DNA from: an uncultured Flavobacteriaceae bacterium
GTDB lineage: Bacteria > Bacteroidota > Bacteroidia > Flavobacteriales > Flavobacteriaceae
Length of the DNA: 64,000 bases
Reading direction: 5' to 3'
NCBI GenBank assembly: GCA_937959395.1
Contig: CALGLR010000047.1
Span: 1 to 64,000 of the forward strand
The first letter of the stretch is position 1; the number at the start of each line of letters is the position of its first letter. Positions 35,741 to 43,885 of this stretch are shown here, piece by piece. Both the position numbers and the translations under genes were made by a program. The notes beneath the pieces were generated by a model. It was not told the DNA's origin, did not search any database, and worked only from the letters and a program-made list of their open reading frames with translations.

Positions 35741-36940
35741 TTACCTATTTACATAATTCTGTAAATAATTAAAACGAGAAGTAAGTTTACCATTCTCTGT
35801 GATTTTGGCTCTTTCAAGAATACCATCCTTATCATTATTAAAGAATGCGGGAATAACATATTTTAAAAACATAGCTCCAAAACCGCGACTAGCGTTATCT
35901 GGTAATTCACAAGGTAAATTATCTACAGCCATTACTACAATAGCATTGTTATTTTTATAATCGACTTCTTGTTCTGTATGAATATCGTAACCATAAATAG
36001 GGTTAGCAATAGTAGAAGCTCTCAAAGTACAAGCTACAGGCCCATCAATATCACAACTAATATCTGCTACTAGCCTTATTTTAAAGTCTTTCGATTTAGC
36101 TTCTTCACGAGTAAATATATAAGGAGCACCTTCACCATAAAAATGACCTGCAATAAATACATCGCTCACTTTAGCAAATCTCATAAAGTTAGATTTATAA
36201 TCTTCCGCATTTACATAAAAATCTTCTTTACTAAGAGCTCTTCCATCTTTACGCGTTGTATAATCTAAAACATCTATTTGAACATAAACCGGTTCTTCAT
36301 AAGTTTTTGATAGATAATCATCTACTGAAACCTCTCTAATCTTTAAATGATCAAGAACCTCTTTTGCACCACTACCTACTTTACCTGTACCGGTAAGAAC
36401 TATTTTCATATTAGGAATCGTTAACTTATCTAACTCTGCATTTAATTCATCTCTATTCTTTAAGTCTTGTGCTTTTGGTAAGTTGAAAACATCATGTTTC
36501 ATTCCATACGCTCTAAAACAATTATAAGTTCCCACAACTCCTGCATAATATCCAAAACCAATAAGTCTGTGATTTTTATCATTAACAATAGTTTCATGAT
36601 CGTAAAGTGTAATATTTTTATCTAAAATTGCTTTAAGTAACTTTCTATTATAAGGCTGTTCTTTAATGGTATGGCTGAAGAAAAAATAACTTTTATTAGG
36701 AATTAAAGCATCAATAGGTACCTCTTTTACACCAATCATAACATCGGCTTCAGAAACATCATCTAAAACTTTAAGTCCTAAATCTAAATATTCATTATCG
36801 TTAAAAACACGAACATCTGAAGATTCAACAATTAATTCGGCATCCTTAAATTTAGATTTTAATTCTATTAAGATCTCAGGAGAAAATACCACACGACGAT
36901 CTGGTGGGTTTTTACGTTCTTTTATAACTGCAAATTTCAT
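35741..36940 (-). CDS. Saccharopine/alanine dehydrogenase-family NAD(P) oxidoreductase
   Basis: 399 residues. Opens with FAVIKERKNPPDRRVVFSPE, as in alanine dehydrogenase/transhydrogenase and LYS1-type saccharopine dehydrogenases. Rossmann core MKIVLTGTGKVGSGAKEVL. A late motif reads DISCDIDGPVACTLRAST. Similar to bacteroidotal NAD(P)-dependent oxidoreductases annotated as saccharopine dehydrogenase (L-lysine-forming). Substrate uncertain. Confidence 0.8.
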   Translation of the reverse strand: MKFAVIKERKNPPDRRVVFSPEILIELKSKFKDAELIVESSDVRVFNDNEYLDLGLKVLDDVSEADVMIGVKEVPIDALIPNKSYFFFSHTIKEQPYNRKLLKAILDKNITLYDHETIVNDKNHRLIGFGYYAGVVGTYNCFRAYGMKHDVFNLPKAQDLKNRDELNAELDKLTIPNMKIVLTGTGKVGSGAKEVLDHLKIREVSVDDYLSKTYEEPVYVQIDVLDYTTRKDGRALSKEDFYVNAEDYKSNFMRFAKVSDVFIAGHFYGEGAPYIFTREEAKSKDFKIRLVADISCDIDGPVACTLRASTIANPIYGYDIHTEQEVDYKNNNAIVVMAVDNLPCELPDNASRGFGAMFLKYVIPAFFNNDKDGILERAKITENGKLTSRFNYLQNYVNR

Positions 36941-37030
36941 TAAAAATAGTTCTTATTTTATTTTATAATTCCCTTCTAATAATATGAAAAAAAAGATTTA
37001 GAAAAAATATTTAAACGAAAGTAAGAGGAA

Positions 37031-37063
37031 TTGTAGGCTTAAGCAAACTTTTTAGTAGTTTTG
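37031..37063 (+). promoter_or_regulatory. Promoter of ssrA
   Basis: TTG (37031-37033), 22 nt, TAGTTTTG (37056-37063). Transcription would start near 37070, leaving about 64 nt of 5' leader to be removed from pre-tmRNA. Confidence 0.65.
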
Positions 37064-37133
37064 CAAACGCACTTACAATTGTATTTTAATATAGTATTAA
37101 GTATAATAAGCTAAGTGTATGTATTTAATTAAT

Positions 37134-37524
37134 GGGGTCGACTGGTTTTGACAGCGAGATTAATTAAGTAGTAAGCACGTCGAGTAATGAAATTATACTC
37201 GTAAATACTTATTTCAACTTTTTAAACGGCGAGAATAACTACGCTTTAGCTGCATAATCCGAATTATAGTAGGATTAAGCCTCGGTACACTAGGTGTACA
37301 AGCTTTATGTCTCCGGAAAGCTTTGATTGACGGCGTTCCATTTGAGATATCGTAAATGTCAGTATAGATGGTGTAAAGCTTTGGTGCACTTTCGAAATTA
37401 AAAAGATAAGTTATAAGTGGGTTGTCTTTAACCAGCTTATAGTCGAAAACCCAAGAAAAGAATAAACGTGTAGAAAGCTCTTTGATTACTTGTTTGGACG
37501 AGAGTTCGATTCTCTCCGACTCCA
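37134..37524 (+). ncRNA. ssrA: Transfer-messenger RNA (tmRNA)
   Basis: The 5' end GGGGTCGACTGGTTTTGACAG pairs with the 3' acceptor CGACTCC (37518... 37523), and the T-arm GAGAGTTCGATTCTC precedes it. The tag frame starts with resume codon GGC at 37228 and reads GENNYALAA, stop at 37255-37257. CCA is not encoded. It rescues stalled ribosomes. Its last bases double as the attachment site of the downstream island. Confidence 0.97.
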
Positions 37525-37525
37525 C
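37513..37525 (+). other. attL core of the genomic island in ssrA
   Basis: TCTCCGACTCCAC, the 3' end of tmRNA plus one base, is repeated exactly at 54484-54496. An integrase gene begins 260 bp downstream. tmRNA 3' ends are classic targets of tyrosine recombinases. Confidence 0.85.
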
Positions 37526-37548
37526 TTATTGCGTATCAAAACGCATCA

Positions 37549-37581
37549 AAAACCCTCTAAATATATGATTTAGAGGGTTTT
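37549..37581 (+). terminator. Island-borne terminator now behind ssrA
   Basis: A 14-bp perfect stem (37549-37562 / 37568-37581), five-base loop, A- and T-flanked. It lies inside the island end, so the island supplies ssrA with a new terminator. A diverged copy lies at 50921-50963. Confidence 0.8.
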
Positions 37582-37623
37582 ACATTTTATATGATATCGT
37601 CTGATATCATATAAAACCATCTC

Positions 37624-37675
37624 AATCGAGACCAATTCGGTTACCCCATTTTGGTTTTTACAAAGGGGTCTCGAT
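37624..37675. repeat. Island-end repeat: 22-bp direct repeat copy plus inverted arm
   Basis: Positions 37624-37645 are identical to 54401-54422 at the other end of the island. ATCGAGACC at 37625-37633 also recurs inverted as GGTCTCGAT at 37667-37675. Probably arm-type binding sites for the integrase or its excision factor. Confidence 0.7.
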
Positions 37676-37787
37676 AAGCACAATATTTTACTGATTTTCA
37701 ATAGTTTACAACATTTACACCTTAGGTTATTTGATATTAATTTACTACCTTTTAAGTGAATTAGCGAGACCTAATAACTATATAATT

Positions 37788-39029
37788 ATGAAAACAGACT
37801 TTTCTACCCATTTTCACTTAGTCAATTCTAAGATAAATAATAGAGGCTTAGCTCCTATTTATCTTCGGCTTACAGTTGACAATAAGCGTACAGAATACAG
37901 TATTAGCAGAAGGATTGACCCAAAATTCTGGAATACCAAATTTCAAAAGGTCAAAGGCACAAACCGTGATGCGGTTGAAATAAATAAACACATTGATAAC
38001 CATAAGCACAAACTCAATAAAATCCACCAAAGATTGATAGATGATGACCAATTTGTCTCAGCAAAATCTATGATTAATATTTTGAAAGGTGGTGGTAAAA
38101 AAGTCAGATTTATTTTAGAAATGTTTAAAGAGCATAATGAAAAAACCGATTTATTGGCAGGAAAAGATATTTCTATTAGTACTGCCAAACGTTATTGGAC
38201 TTGTTATGACCATGTGAAACGATTTATAGAAAAAGAATATCGGCTTGAAGATTATAAATTAAAAGACATTGATTACCGCTTCATTACTAAGTTTGAGTTC
38301 TTTTTAAAAACAACGAGGAAGTGTAACCATAATTCTTCTCTAAAATATATTAATAATTTCAAAAAGATAATTCGCATTGCATTAGCCAACCAATGGATGG
38401 ATAGAGATCCATTTTATAATTATAAAGTCCAATTTGAAGCTGTTGAGCGTGAATACTTAACTGCTGAAGAAATAGAAATACTTTATACTAAAGAATTACA
38501 TTTTGATAGATTGAAAGTGGTAAGAGATATGTTTGTATTTTCTTGTTATACAGGTCTCGCCTATTCAGATGTTGAAAAACTTTCTAAGTCAGATATCACA
38601 ATTGGTATTGATGGTAAGCAATGGATAAATATTAAACGCACAAAAACAAATACGCGAAGCAGTATTCCGTTGTTACCCATAGCAAAGGAGATTTTAAGTC
38701 GATATGCTTATGATCCAAAAGTTATAAAAAGTGAGCGTTTAATTCCAGTCTTTAGCAATCAAAAATCTAATGCTTATTTAAAAGAAATCGCGATGTTATG
38801 CGGCATCACAAAACCATTAACTACTCATTTAGCGCGACATACTTTTGCAACTACTGTGACCTTAACTAATGGAGTACCTATTGAAACCGTTAGTAAAATG
38901 CTTGGTCATAAATCATTACGAACAACGCAACATTATGCAAAAATTGTAGACCGCAAAGTTAGTGACGACATGAAAATTCTTGAAGAGAAACTGAAAACCC
39001 AGAGAAAAGACCAAAAAGAAAATCAATAA
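37788..39029 (+). CDS. Tyrosine recombinase / island integrase
   Basis: 413 residues from ATG 37788, with N-terminal arm-binding domain, SAM-like core-binding domain and catalytic domain. Visible catalytic residues: HLARHTF (His-x-x-Arg), HKSLRTTQHYAKI (His and nucleophile Tyr). The first Arg position reads TGLAYSDV where phage integrases have TGLRxxE, as known for bacteroidotal recombinases such as IntDOT. Oriented away from ssrA and beside attL, so it is the enzyme that inserted the island. Confidence 0.95.
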   Translation: MKTDFSTHFHLVNSKINNRGLAPIYLRLTVDNKRTEYSISRRIDPKFWNTKFQKVKGTNRDAVEINKHIDNHKHKLNKIHQRLIDDDQFVSAKSMINILKGGGKKVRFILEMFKEHNEKTDLLAGKDISISTAKRYWTCYDHVKRFIEKEYRLEDYKLKDIDYRFITKFEFFLKTTRKCNHNSSLKYINNFKKIIRIALANQWMDRDPFYNYKVQFEAVEREYLTAEEIEILYTKELHFDRLKVVRDMFVFSCYTGLAYSDVEKLSKSDITIGIDGKQWINIKRTKTNTRSSIPLLPIAKEILSRYAYDPKVIKSERLIPVFSNQKSNAYLKEIAMLCGITKPLTTHLARHTFATTVTLTNGVPIETVSKMLGHKSLRTTQHYAKIVDRKVSDDMKILEEKLKTQRKDQKENQ

Positions 39030-39133
39030 TATATTCCATTTTAATGCAAAAATTTATAGCGTTTTTAGACCTAATTAGTTTTGCTACCAAATGATTCATT
39101 TTGCGATATGATTGGAACATGATCAAAATCAGT

Positions 39134-39188
39134 ACAACCTCTGAACAAGTAGTGGACAAGCTCTGGACAAGTAGTAAACAAGTACTGG
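39134..39188 (+). repeat. Five tandem 11-bp repeats
   Basis: Units ACAACCTCTGA, ACAAGCTCTGG-like, ACAAGTAGTGG, ACAAGTAGTAA and ACAAGTACTGG follow head to tail without gaps: 39134, 39145, 39156, 39167, 39178. The 11-bp period puts each unit on about the same helix face, suggesting a protein-binding array (excisionase, integrase arm, or iteron-like). The remaining 39030-39467 spacer shows no gene. Confidence 0.75.
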
Positions 39189-39467
39189 TACGTATATATA
39201 AACATTAACAAACAAAAGAAAACAATTATAAACTAAGCTGACAAAAAATTAAAAAATTATTTTTCTTTTTAAAAAAATCTAAATTACTTATCTAGGTTAT
39301 AAATGCAATTCAGAATCAAAAATGAGGCTGTTTACAAATGATTTAATCAATTATCTCATCATTCTTGACAACTACGCCGTACAGGGCTTAAAAAGTAATT
39401 TTAAAGCCTTTAAAATCAGCAAAACACTTGTGTTTATAAGCACTCATAGCATTTGATACTAATTGAT

Positions 39468-39923
39468 TTAATTTGGTGTTTGCTCTCCGTTATTTAAATC
39501 TTCGTTATCTTTTTTAAACTGAAATTCATTTCTTTCTTGAAATTTCAGTAAAAACTCTTTATTTATTCTTTCTCGTTCTAACTGCTCAAAACTTTTCTCA
39601 ATTAATATTTTAGGTTTTGGTTTAACGTTCATAAAAAGGGATTGTAACATTGCTAATGTCGGTTTCGTTTGATGCTTTTCTATATCTTTTATGATAGCTA
39701 TAACCGCATTAATTCTTTTCTTAATTCGATTTTCAATTTCCATTAGTCCTGGTTTTAAATCATCTTCTGGAGAAAGTTCATTACGCTCAAAAAATTCTAC
39801 CATTGAAAGCAAAGTCATTGAGTTTGATTTTGAAATTGATTTGGAATATTTTCTAAATTTCTTCACTACAGAACGCTTTATGCTCAAGCTTTCAAATCGT
39901 TCTTTTTCATAACCTTTATCCAT
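39468..39923 (-). CDS. BfmA/BtgA-family mobilisation protein
   Basis: 151 residues, basic. The N-terminal half has the BfmA/BtgA pattern (IKRSVVKKFRKYSKSISKSNSMTLLSMVEFFE ... RTEAxIAIIKDIEKHQTKPTLAMLQSLF), a ribbon-helix-helix-like accessory protein that binds oriT in Bacteroides mobilisable elements. In those elements a relaxase gene (btgB) usually follows; none is seen here. C-terminal tail acidic/Asn-rich. Confidence 0.82.
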   Translation of the reverse strand: MDKGYEKERFESLSIKRSVVKKFRKYSKSISKSNSMTLLSMVEFFERNELSPEDDLKPGLMEIENRIKKRINAVIAIIKDIEKHQTKPTLAMLQSLFMNVKPKPKILIEKSFEQLERERINKEFLLKFQERNEFQFKKDNEDLNNGEQTPN

Positions 39924-41045
39924 TTTTCCGTGAAATTTTTATTGATTTTACTGGGCTGTGAGCGTTTTTACGCTAAAAATGATTTTAATCAAAATCTTAA
40001 ACACTTGCAAACAACTAAAAATCAGTTAATTAAAAAATGTAACATCGCGCAGCGTGTTACCCTCTTGCTATACCTTTTTTTCCGATAAATCTTCAAAAAA
40101 CCTATACTTACATTTAAGATAGTTTACTAGTCAAATCAAACACTAGAATTATTAGAATTTAAGAAGCTATAATTGTAACTCTTGAATTATTTTAACTTAA
40201 TTCAGCTTATGATTGCATTATCAATAAAACCATTTACTTATTATATCTTGAGCGTTTTCCTTTTCATTTTTATTATTTAGCAGAATTTTCAAAAGAAAAA
40301 TAACTACTAGAAAATAGCATAAAAGGTTTCCTAATTCATCTACTTCCCATAGCGCCGTCGCTGTTGCCTTTTCCAAATTGTAAATCCTGAAATTTGAAGC
40401 TCATAAAGATTTATAAAAAAAGCGAGGTACGAGCCTGATTATGCAATCTGTTGAGAAGCAAATTTTATAGCTTTTGCTGGAAAAGTGATTAAGGAAACAA
40501 TTAAGATGTTATTTCTCAAATTTAAATTTGAACGCAATGTTTCGCGTTGGCTAAAAATACTGGTCATGGTAAAGGAGTATCTGTCTGATAGGCAGATTCG
40601 AAATGGACATAACTAGTATTGTGAGGAACTGGAAGCTCTTACTATTGATAGAATGTAGCTTTTGCGGAATGGAAGAAAATGTACTAAATGGAGTAGTACT
40701 AATTTTTATCCCTGAGAGTTTATTGCTAATCATTAAAATAATTCCTATTAAATATCTAAAACACCATCGCTTTTTGAAATTTTATTCTTTTTCAAAATGC
40801 TCTTTAAAGCTTGACCTAGTTTATTTTAAATCCATAATCTTAGATTTTTTCAAAAGTCCTTTTCAAAAATCTAAAAGTTCTTTTGGAGCTATTTCAATCT
40901 TAACTTTTCTTCTAATATTTATTGTATAAATTCATTAGCAATCTATTGAATGAACATATAATTTTATTTTTGAATTTAAAGTTTTATGGCAAACCATAAT
41001 TAATAATCTTCATAACTTTATATATTTAACGTTAAAACATAATCT
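39924..41045. other. Spacer with possible oriT; no convincing gene
   Basis: 1.1 kb upstream of the mobilisation gene. A hairpin GTAACAtCGC-GCA-GCGTGTTAC (40039-40060), richer in GC than its surroundings, is followed by CCTCTTGCTATACC. This is what an origin of transfer looks like, but the nic site is not proven. 40350-40700 contains fragments with coding-like character broken by stops, perhaps a decayed gene. Open frames here (for example 40603-40929) have poor composition. Confidence 0.4.
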
Positions 41046-41858
41046 ATGCTAAGATTCCTTTTTTTAATTATATTTTTCTTCAATTCTCTAAATACTTTTT
41101 CACAAAACAACTCAATTAATACTATTTCCTGGAACATACGCGACTTCGGTAAAACAAAAAGCACGGAAGAATTAGAGAAAATTGCTAATATTATTAAAGA
41201 TGTAGATATAGTTGCTATACAAGAAGTTGTATCAGGATATGGTGGTGCACAAGCAGTTGCTAAATTGAGTGATATTTTAAATAGAAAAGGGTCAAAATGG
41301 GACTATATTGTTAGTAATCCAACAAAAAGTTCTAAGTATATGACCGAGCGCTACGCATTTATTTGGAAGACCAAACATATAAAAATAAAAAACAGAGGAT
41401 CTCTAATAAAAGAATTACAGGACGAAGTAGAGCGAGAACCGCTCTTAGTTGATTTTTATATAGATGGCAAACGTTTTTCAATAATGAACTACCATTCTAT
41501 ACCACATTCAAAAAATCCAAGAACCGAAATTAAGTTACTAACAGAATACATCATAAAAAATAGCAACTCCCCCTTATTATTAGCTGGGGATTTTAACATC
41601 AGTGAAGATGATAAAGTTTTTGAGCGTTTTATAAGTGAAGGCTATATTCCTTCCATATTAAATAAAAAAACAACTATAAAGCAAAAGTGTAAGAACGGAA
41701 ATTATCTTAATTATAGCATTGATAACATCTACTACTCCAATGATATTTTTAAAGTAAAATCTAATGTGATCGATTTTGTAATAGCCTGCGAAGAAATAAC
41801 CAATGCTAGACAACTATCAGATCATCTTCCGGTTTATCTTGAATTTAAACTTAACTAA
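41046..41858 (+). CDS. Secreted DNase I-like endonuclease/exonuclease/phosphatase
   Basis: 270 residues with signal peptide (MLRFLFLIIFFFNSLNTFSQ). EEP-family catalytic blocks: ISWNIRDFG, VAIQEVV (metal-binding Glu60), MTERYAFIW, NYHSIPH (His), LLAGDFNIS (Asp-Phe-Asn) and LSDHLPVY (terminal Asp-His). Expected to degrade DNA outside the cytoplasm. Its last 8 bases overlap the end of the convergent channel gene. Confidence 0.9.
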   Translation: MLRFLFLIIFFFNSLNTFSQNNSINTISWNIRDFGKTKSTEELEKIANIIKDVDIVAIQEVVSGYGGAQAVAKLSDILNRKGSKWDYIVSNPTKSSKYMTERYAFIWKTKHIKIKNRGSLIKELQDEVEREPLLVDFYIDGKRFSIMNYHSIPHSKNPRTEIKLLTEYIIKNSNSPLLLAGDFNISEDDKVFERFISEGYIPSILNKKTTIKQKCKNGNYLNYSIDNIYYSNDIFKVKSNVIDFVIACEEITNARQLSDHLPVYLEFKLN

Positions 41859-43278
41859 GATAGATTACTTTATAAGACTCATCTACTATTAAGTCATTTT
41901 TTGGCGAAATAATTGAGTTCTGGTCACTATCAATCAATCCCAATAAAGTCTCATTTCGTTCGAGAAAATATAACTTTATTTGCTTGACTAAAGTTCCTTT
42001 TGACATTTTTAGATCTTCAAAATTCATTGTTTTAATCCTGTCATTATCATTGCCAAATAAATTGTAAAACATATCTGAAATATTTGGATTATTTATGCAA
42101 GTCGTGATGATTTTAGAGTCAATTAATTCTTTATATAGTATCTCATCGCCTTTCATTTTATCTTTAATAATTTCAGCGTTAATTTCATCATTGATTTCTG
42201 CAATTGTATGAACATCTGGCGCTTCTTTTTCAATATGAAAAATAGTCATTACGGTACGCAAATCAATATCTCTAATGGTATCGTGTTCTTTTGATTCGGC
42301 AAAAACTACAGCAAATTTTGCGCTTTTAATATTAACTTTTCTTAAAGAGCTATAATCTGTAAAATCCGCATTAAGATAAATAACACCTGAGATTTCTTCA
42401 ATCTCTTTACATGAAATAAGTACAATATTATTATAGTTTTTAACGTCTTTTAATAAATCATCTATCACATTTCTAGATGATTTTGTATAACCACAAATAA
42501 CAATATGATTTTTCAAATTAAGCTTTGTAATTTTCCCAGAAGTAATAGCATTCATAACAGTTTGTATTTTGGTTAGAAATAGAGAAATAAAGAACCCGAA
42601 TATCGCTAAATTAAAGACGAGTAATATCATTGTAAAAAACCTTCCTGTAAAAGATTTTGGTGTATCATCTACAAGTTCAATAGTTTTAAGTGTATACCAA
42701 AATGTATCTGAGAACGTAGCAAAATCAGACCCTTTTACTCTGGCTTCTGAGACAAAAATAACGAAGCTCAGTAATGTTAATAATGATATCGTAAGAAAGA
42801 AAAAAACATAGAAAACCCTATTCTGTTCTTTCATACCCTGAAGTATGATGTTTAATTTATCAATGTCTCTAAATATTTTAAAGACTCTTCCCAGGCGTAT
42901 TAATCTGAAAAGGCGTAAAAACCGAAGTGTTCTAAAGGTTCTAAAAAATGTGAGCGACGGTAGTAAAGCCAATAAGTCTATTAGAGAAGAAATTTCCAAC
43001 ATCCATAGTATTTTTTTATAGATGGCGTACCACAAGTTCTTGGTTACTATATCTTCTCTAAAATTTGTTGCTATATAAAAACGAGCGCAGTACTCTGTCA
43101 CAAAGAAAATGATAATCCCTGTATCTAAAATTTTAAGTATTCCTGTAAACTCTCCTTTCTCACTTTGTAAAAAAATAAGTACTATCGAAAAGGTAATAAC
43201 CAAAGCCAAAAAAATATCGAAGATATACTTCTTAGGGTTTTCATTATCCGTGAGCCATTTATGCAGGAATTTTTTCAT
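41851..43278 (-). CDS. Voltage-sensor-type ion channel with RCK (TrkA-N) domain and non-canonical filter
   Basis: 475 residues. Six membrane segments: S1 about 18-37, S4 with arginine at every third position (113, 116, 119, 122, 125, 128, 131), pore domain 155-235, then a cytosolic RCK/TrkA-N Rossmann domain (from 258, HIVICGYTKSSRNVIDDL) and a TrkA-C-like end. The loop where K+ channels have TVGYGD reads WYTLKTIELVDDTPKSF (194-210), without Gly-Tyr-Gly and with three acidic residues. So ion selectivity is open: not a classic K+ channel. Last gene of the island operon; its start overlaps the lipoprotein stop by 4 nt. Confidence 0.88.
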   Translation of the reverse strand: MKKFLHKWLTDNENPKKYIFDIFLALVITFSIVLIFLQSEKGEFTGILKILDTGIIIFFVTEYCARFYIATNFREDIVTKNLWYAIYKKILWMLEISSLIDLLALLPSLTFFRTFRTLRFLRLFRLIRLGRVFKIFRDIDKLNIILQGMKEQNRVFYVFFFLTISLLTLLSFVIFVSEARVKGSDFATFSDTFWYTLKTIELVDDTPKSFTGRFFTMILLVFNLAIFGFFISLFLTKIQTVMNAITSGKITKLNLKNHIVICGYTKSSRNVIDDLLKDVKNYNNIVLISCKEIEEISGVIYLNADFTDYSSLRKVNIKSAKFAVVFAESKEHDTIRDIDLRTVMTIFHIEKEAPDVHTIAEINDEINAEIIKDKMKGDEILYKELIDSKIITTCINNPNISDMFYNLFGNDNDRIKTMNFEDLKMSKGTLVKQIKLYFLERNETLLGLIDSDQNSIISPKNDLIVDESYKVIYLS

Positions 43279-43679
43279 TCCAGTGTTTTAAGTGATAACT
43301 CAAGAATAAAATTTGTAACCATTGGTCCATAAGAAGCAATCATATCAGCACTTTTTCTATCGACAAGACATTCTATGGTTTGTTGCCCATCGCTATACAA
43401 TCTTACATACCTTACTTTAATGCCCTTTACCATTTGACCTTTTGCAAAAGGCTTGTTAACTATGAGTGGTATTTTGCCTGTTGTATCGTCTATAATACTA
43501 ATACTAGTATTTAAAAAAGAGGTTGTTTCAACCACAGTAAATTTCGACAGTTTGAAGTCTTTTTTCTCTGAATATTCCGTAGGATTATCCTGCACCATTT
43601 TAATGGTACTTATTCGATTGTTTTTGGATGAACAAGAAGTAAATAATACAAATATGAGTATGTATTTTGAAGCATTCAT
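43275..43679 (-). CDS. Small lipoprotein with OB-fold-like pattern
   Basis: 134 residues. Lipobox LFTSC (Cys16). The middle (KLSKFTVVETTSFLNTSISI...DDTTGKIPLIVN...GQMVKGIKVRYVRLY) has the strand rhythm of an OB fold. No family named. Overlaps the channel gene by ATGA and is itself overlapped by the upstream 47-residue gene, so the three are translationally coupled. Confidence 0.75.
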   Translation of the reverse strand: MNASKYILIFVLFTSCSSKNNRISTIKMVQDNPTEYSEKKDFKLSKFTVVETTSFLNTSISIIDDTTGKIPLIVNKPFAKGQMVKGIKVRYVRLYSDGQQTIECLVDRKSADMIASYGPMVTNFILELSLKTLE

Positions 43680-43819
43680 TTTTTTGAGCCTCCTTTTGAA
43701 CTAGACGAACCACTTTTTGAGCTTCCATTTGATGTTTTGGGTGGATTATTACTTCGTCCTCCTCCAGATTTATTTCCTGTTTTACTTGGTGCATTTTTCA
43801 TTCCACTAGACTTTGCCAT
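43676..43819 (-). CDS. 47-residue Ser/Gly/Lys-rich basic protein
   Basis: ATG at 43819, stop 43676-43678 overlapping the ATG of the next gene. The peptide starts MAKSSGMKNAPSKTGNKSGG and continues in Ser, Gly, Lys and Asn with a polybasic end. It has almost no hydrophobic residues, so it is predicted disordered. Evidence for reality: exact overlap coupling with the lipoprotein gene and no competing frame in the 205-bp gap. Role unknown; a nucleic-acid-binding or phosphate-binding tail is a guess. Confidence 0.6.
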   Translation of the reverse strand: MAKSSGMKNAPSKTGNKSGGGRSNNPPKTSNGSSKSGSSSSKGGSKK

Positions 43820-43885
43820 AATTATGTGTTTTTAAGTTTTGTTATTTGTTAATCGTTCTGAAAATTTATTATCAAAAGGCAGTTC

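Noticed and set aside
37214-37525. Open frame on the minus strand across the tmRNA
   Set aside because: It covers the tmRNA gene, whose structure is clear. The frame is a by-product of the stable RNA sequence.
37731-37787. Longer N-terminus for the integrase
   Set aside because: The extra 19 codons are unlike the family, and the ATG at 37788 matches the usual start of bacteroidotal recombinases.
40603-40929. 108-codon open frame on the plus strand in the island
   Set aside because: Poor, hydrophobic/Ser/Phe/Lys composition without a signal, family or neighbour coupling. It lies in a stretch that looks like decayed DNA.
43600-43794. 64-codon open frame on the minus strand
   Set aside because: Overlaps the well-supported 47-residue gene and the lipoprotein gene in a different frame, with no sensible start context.
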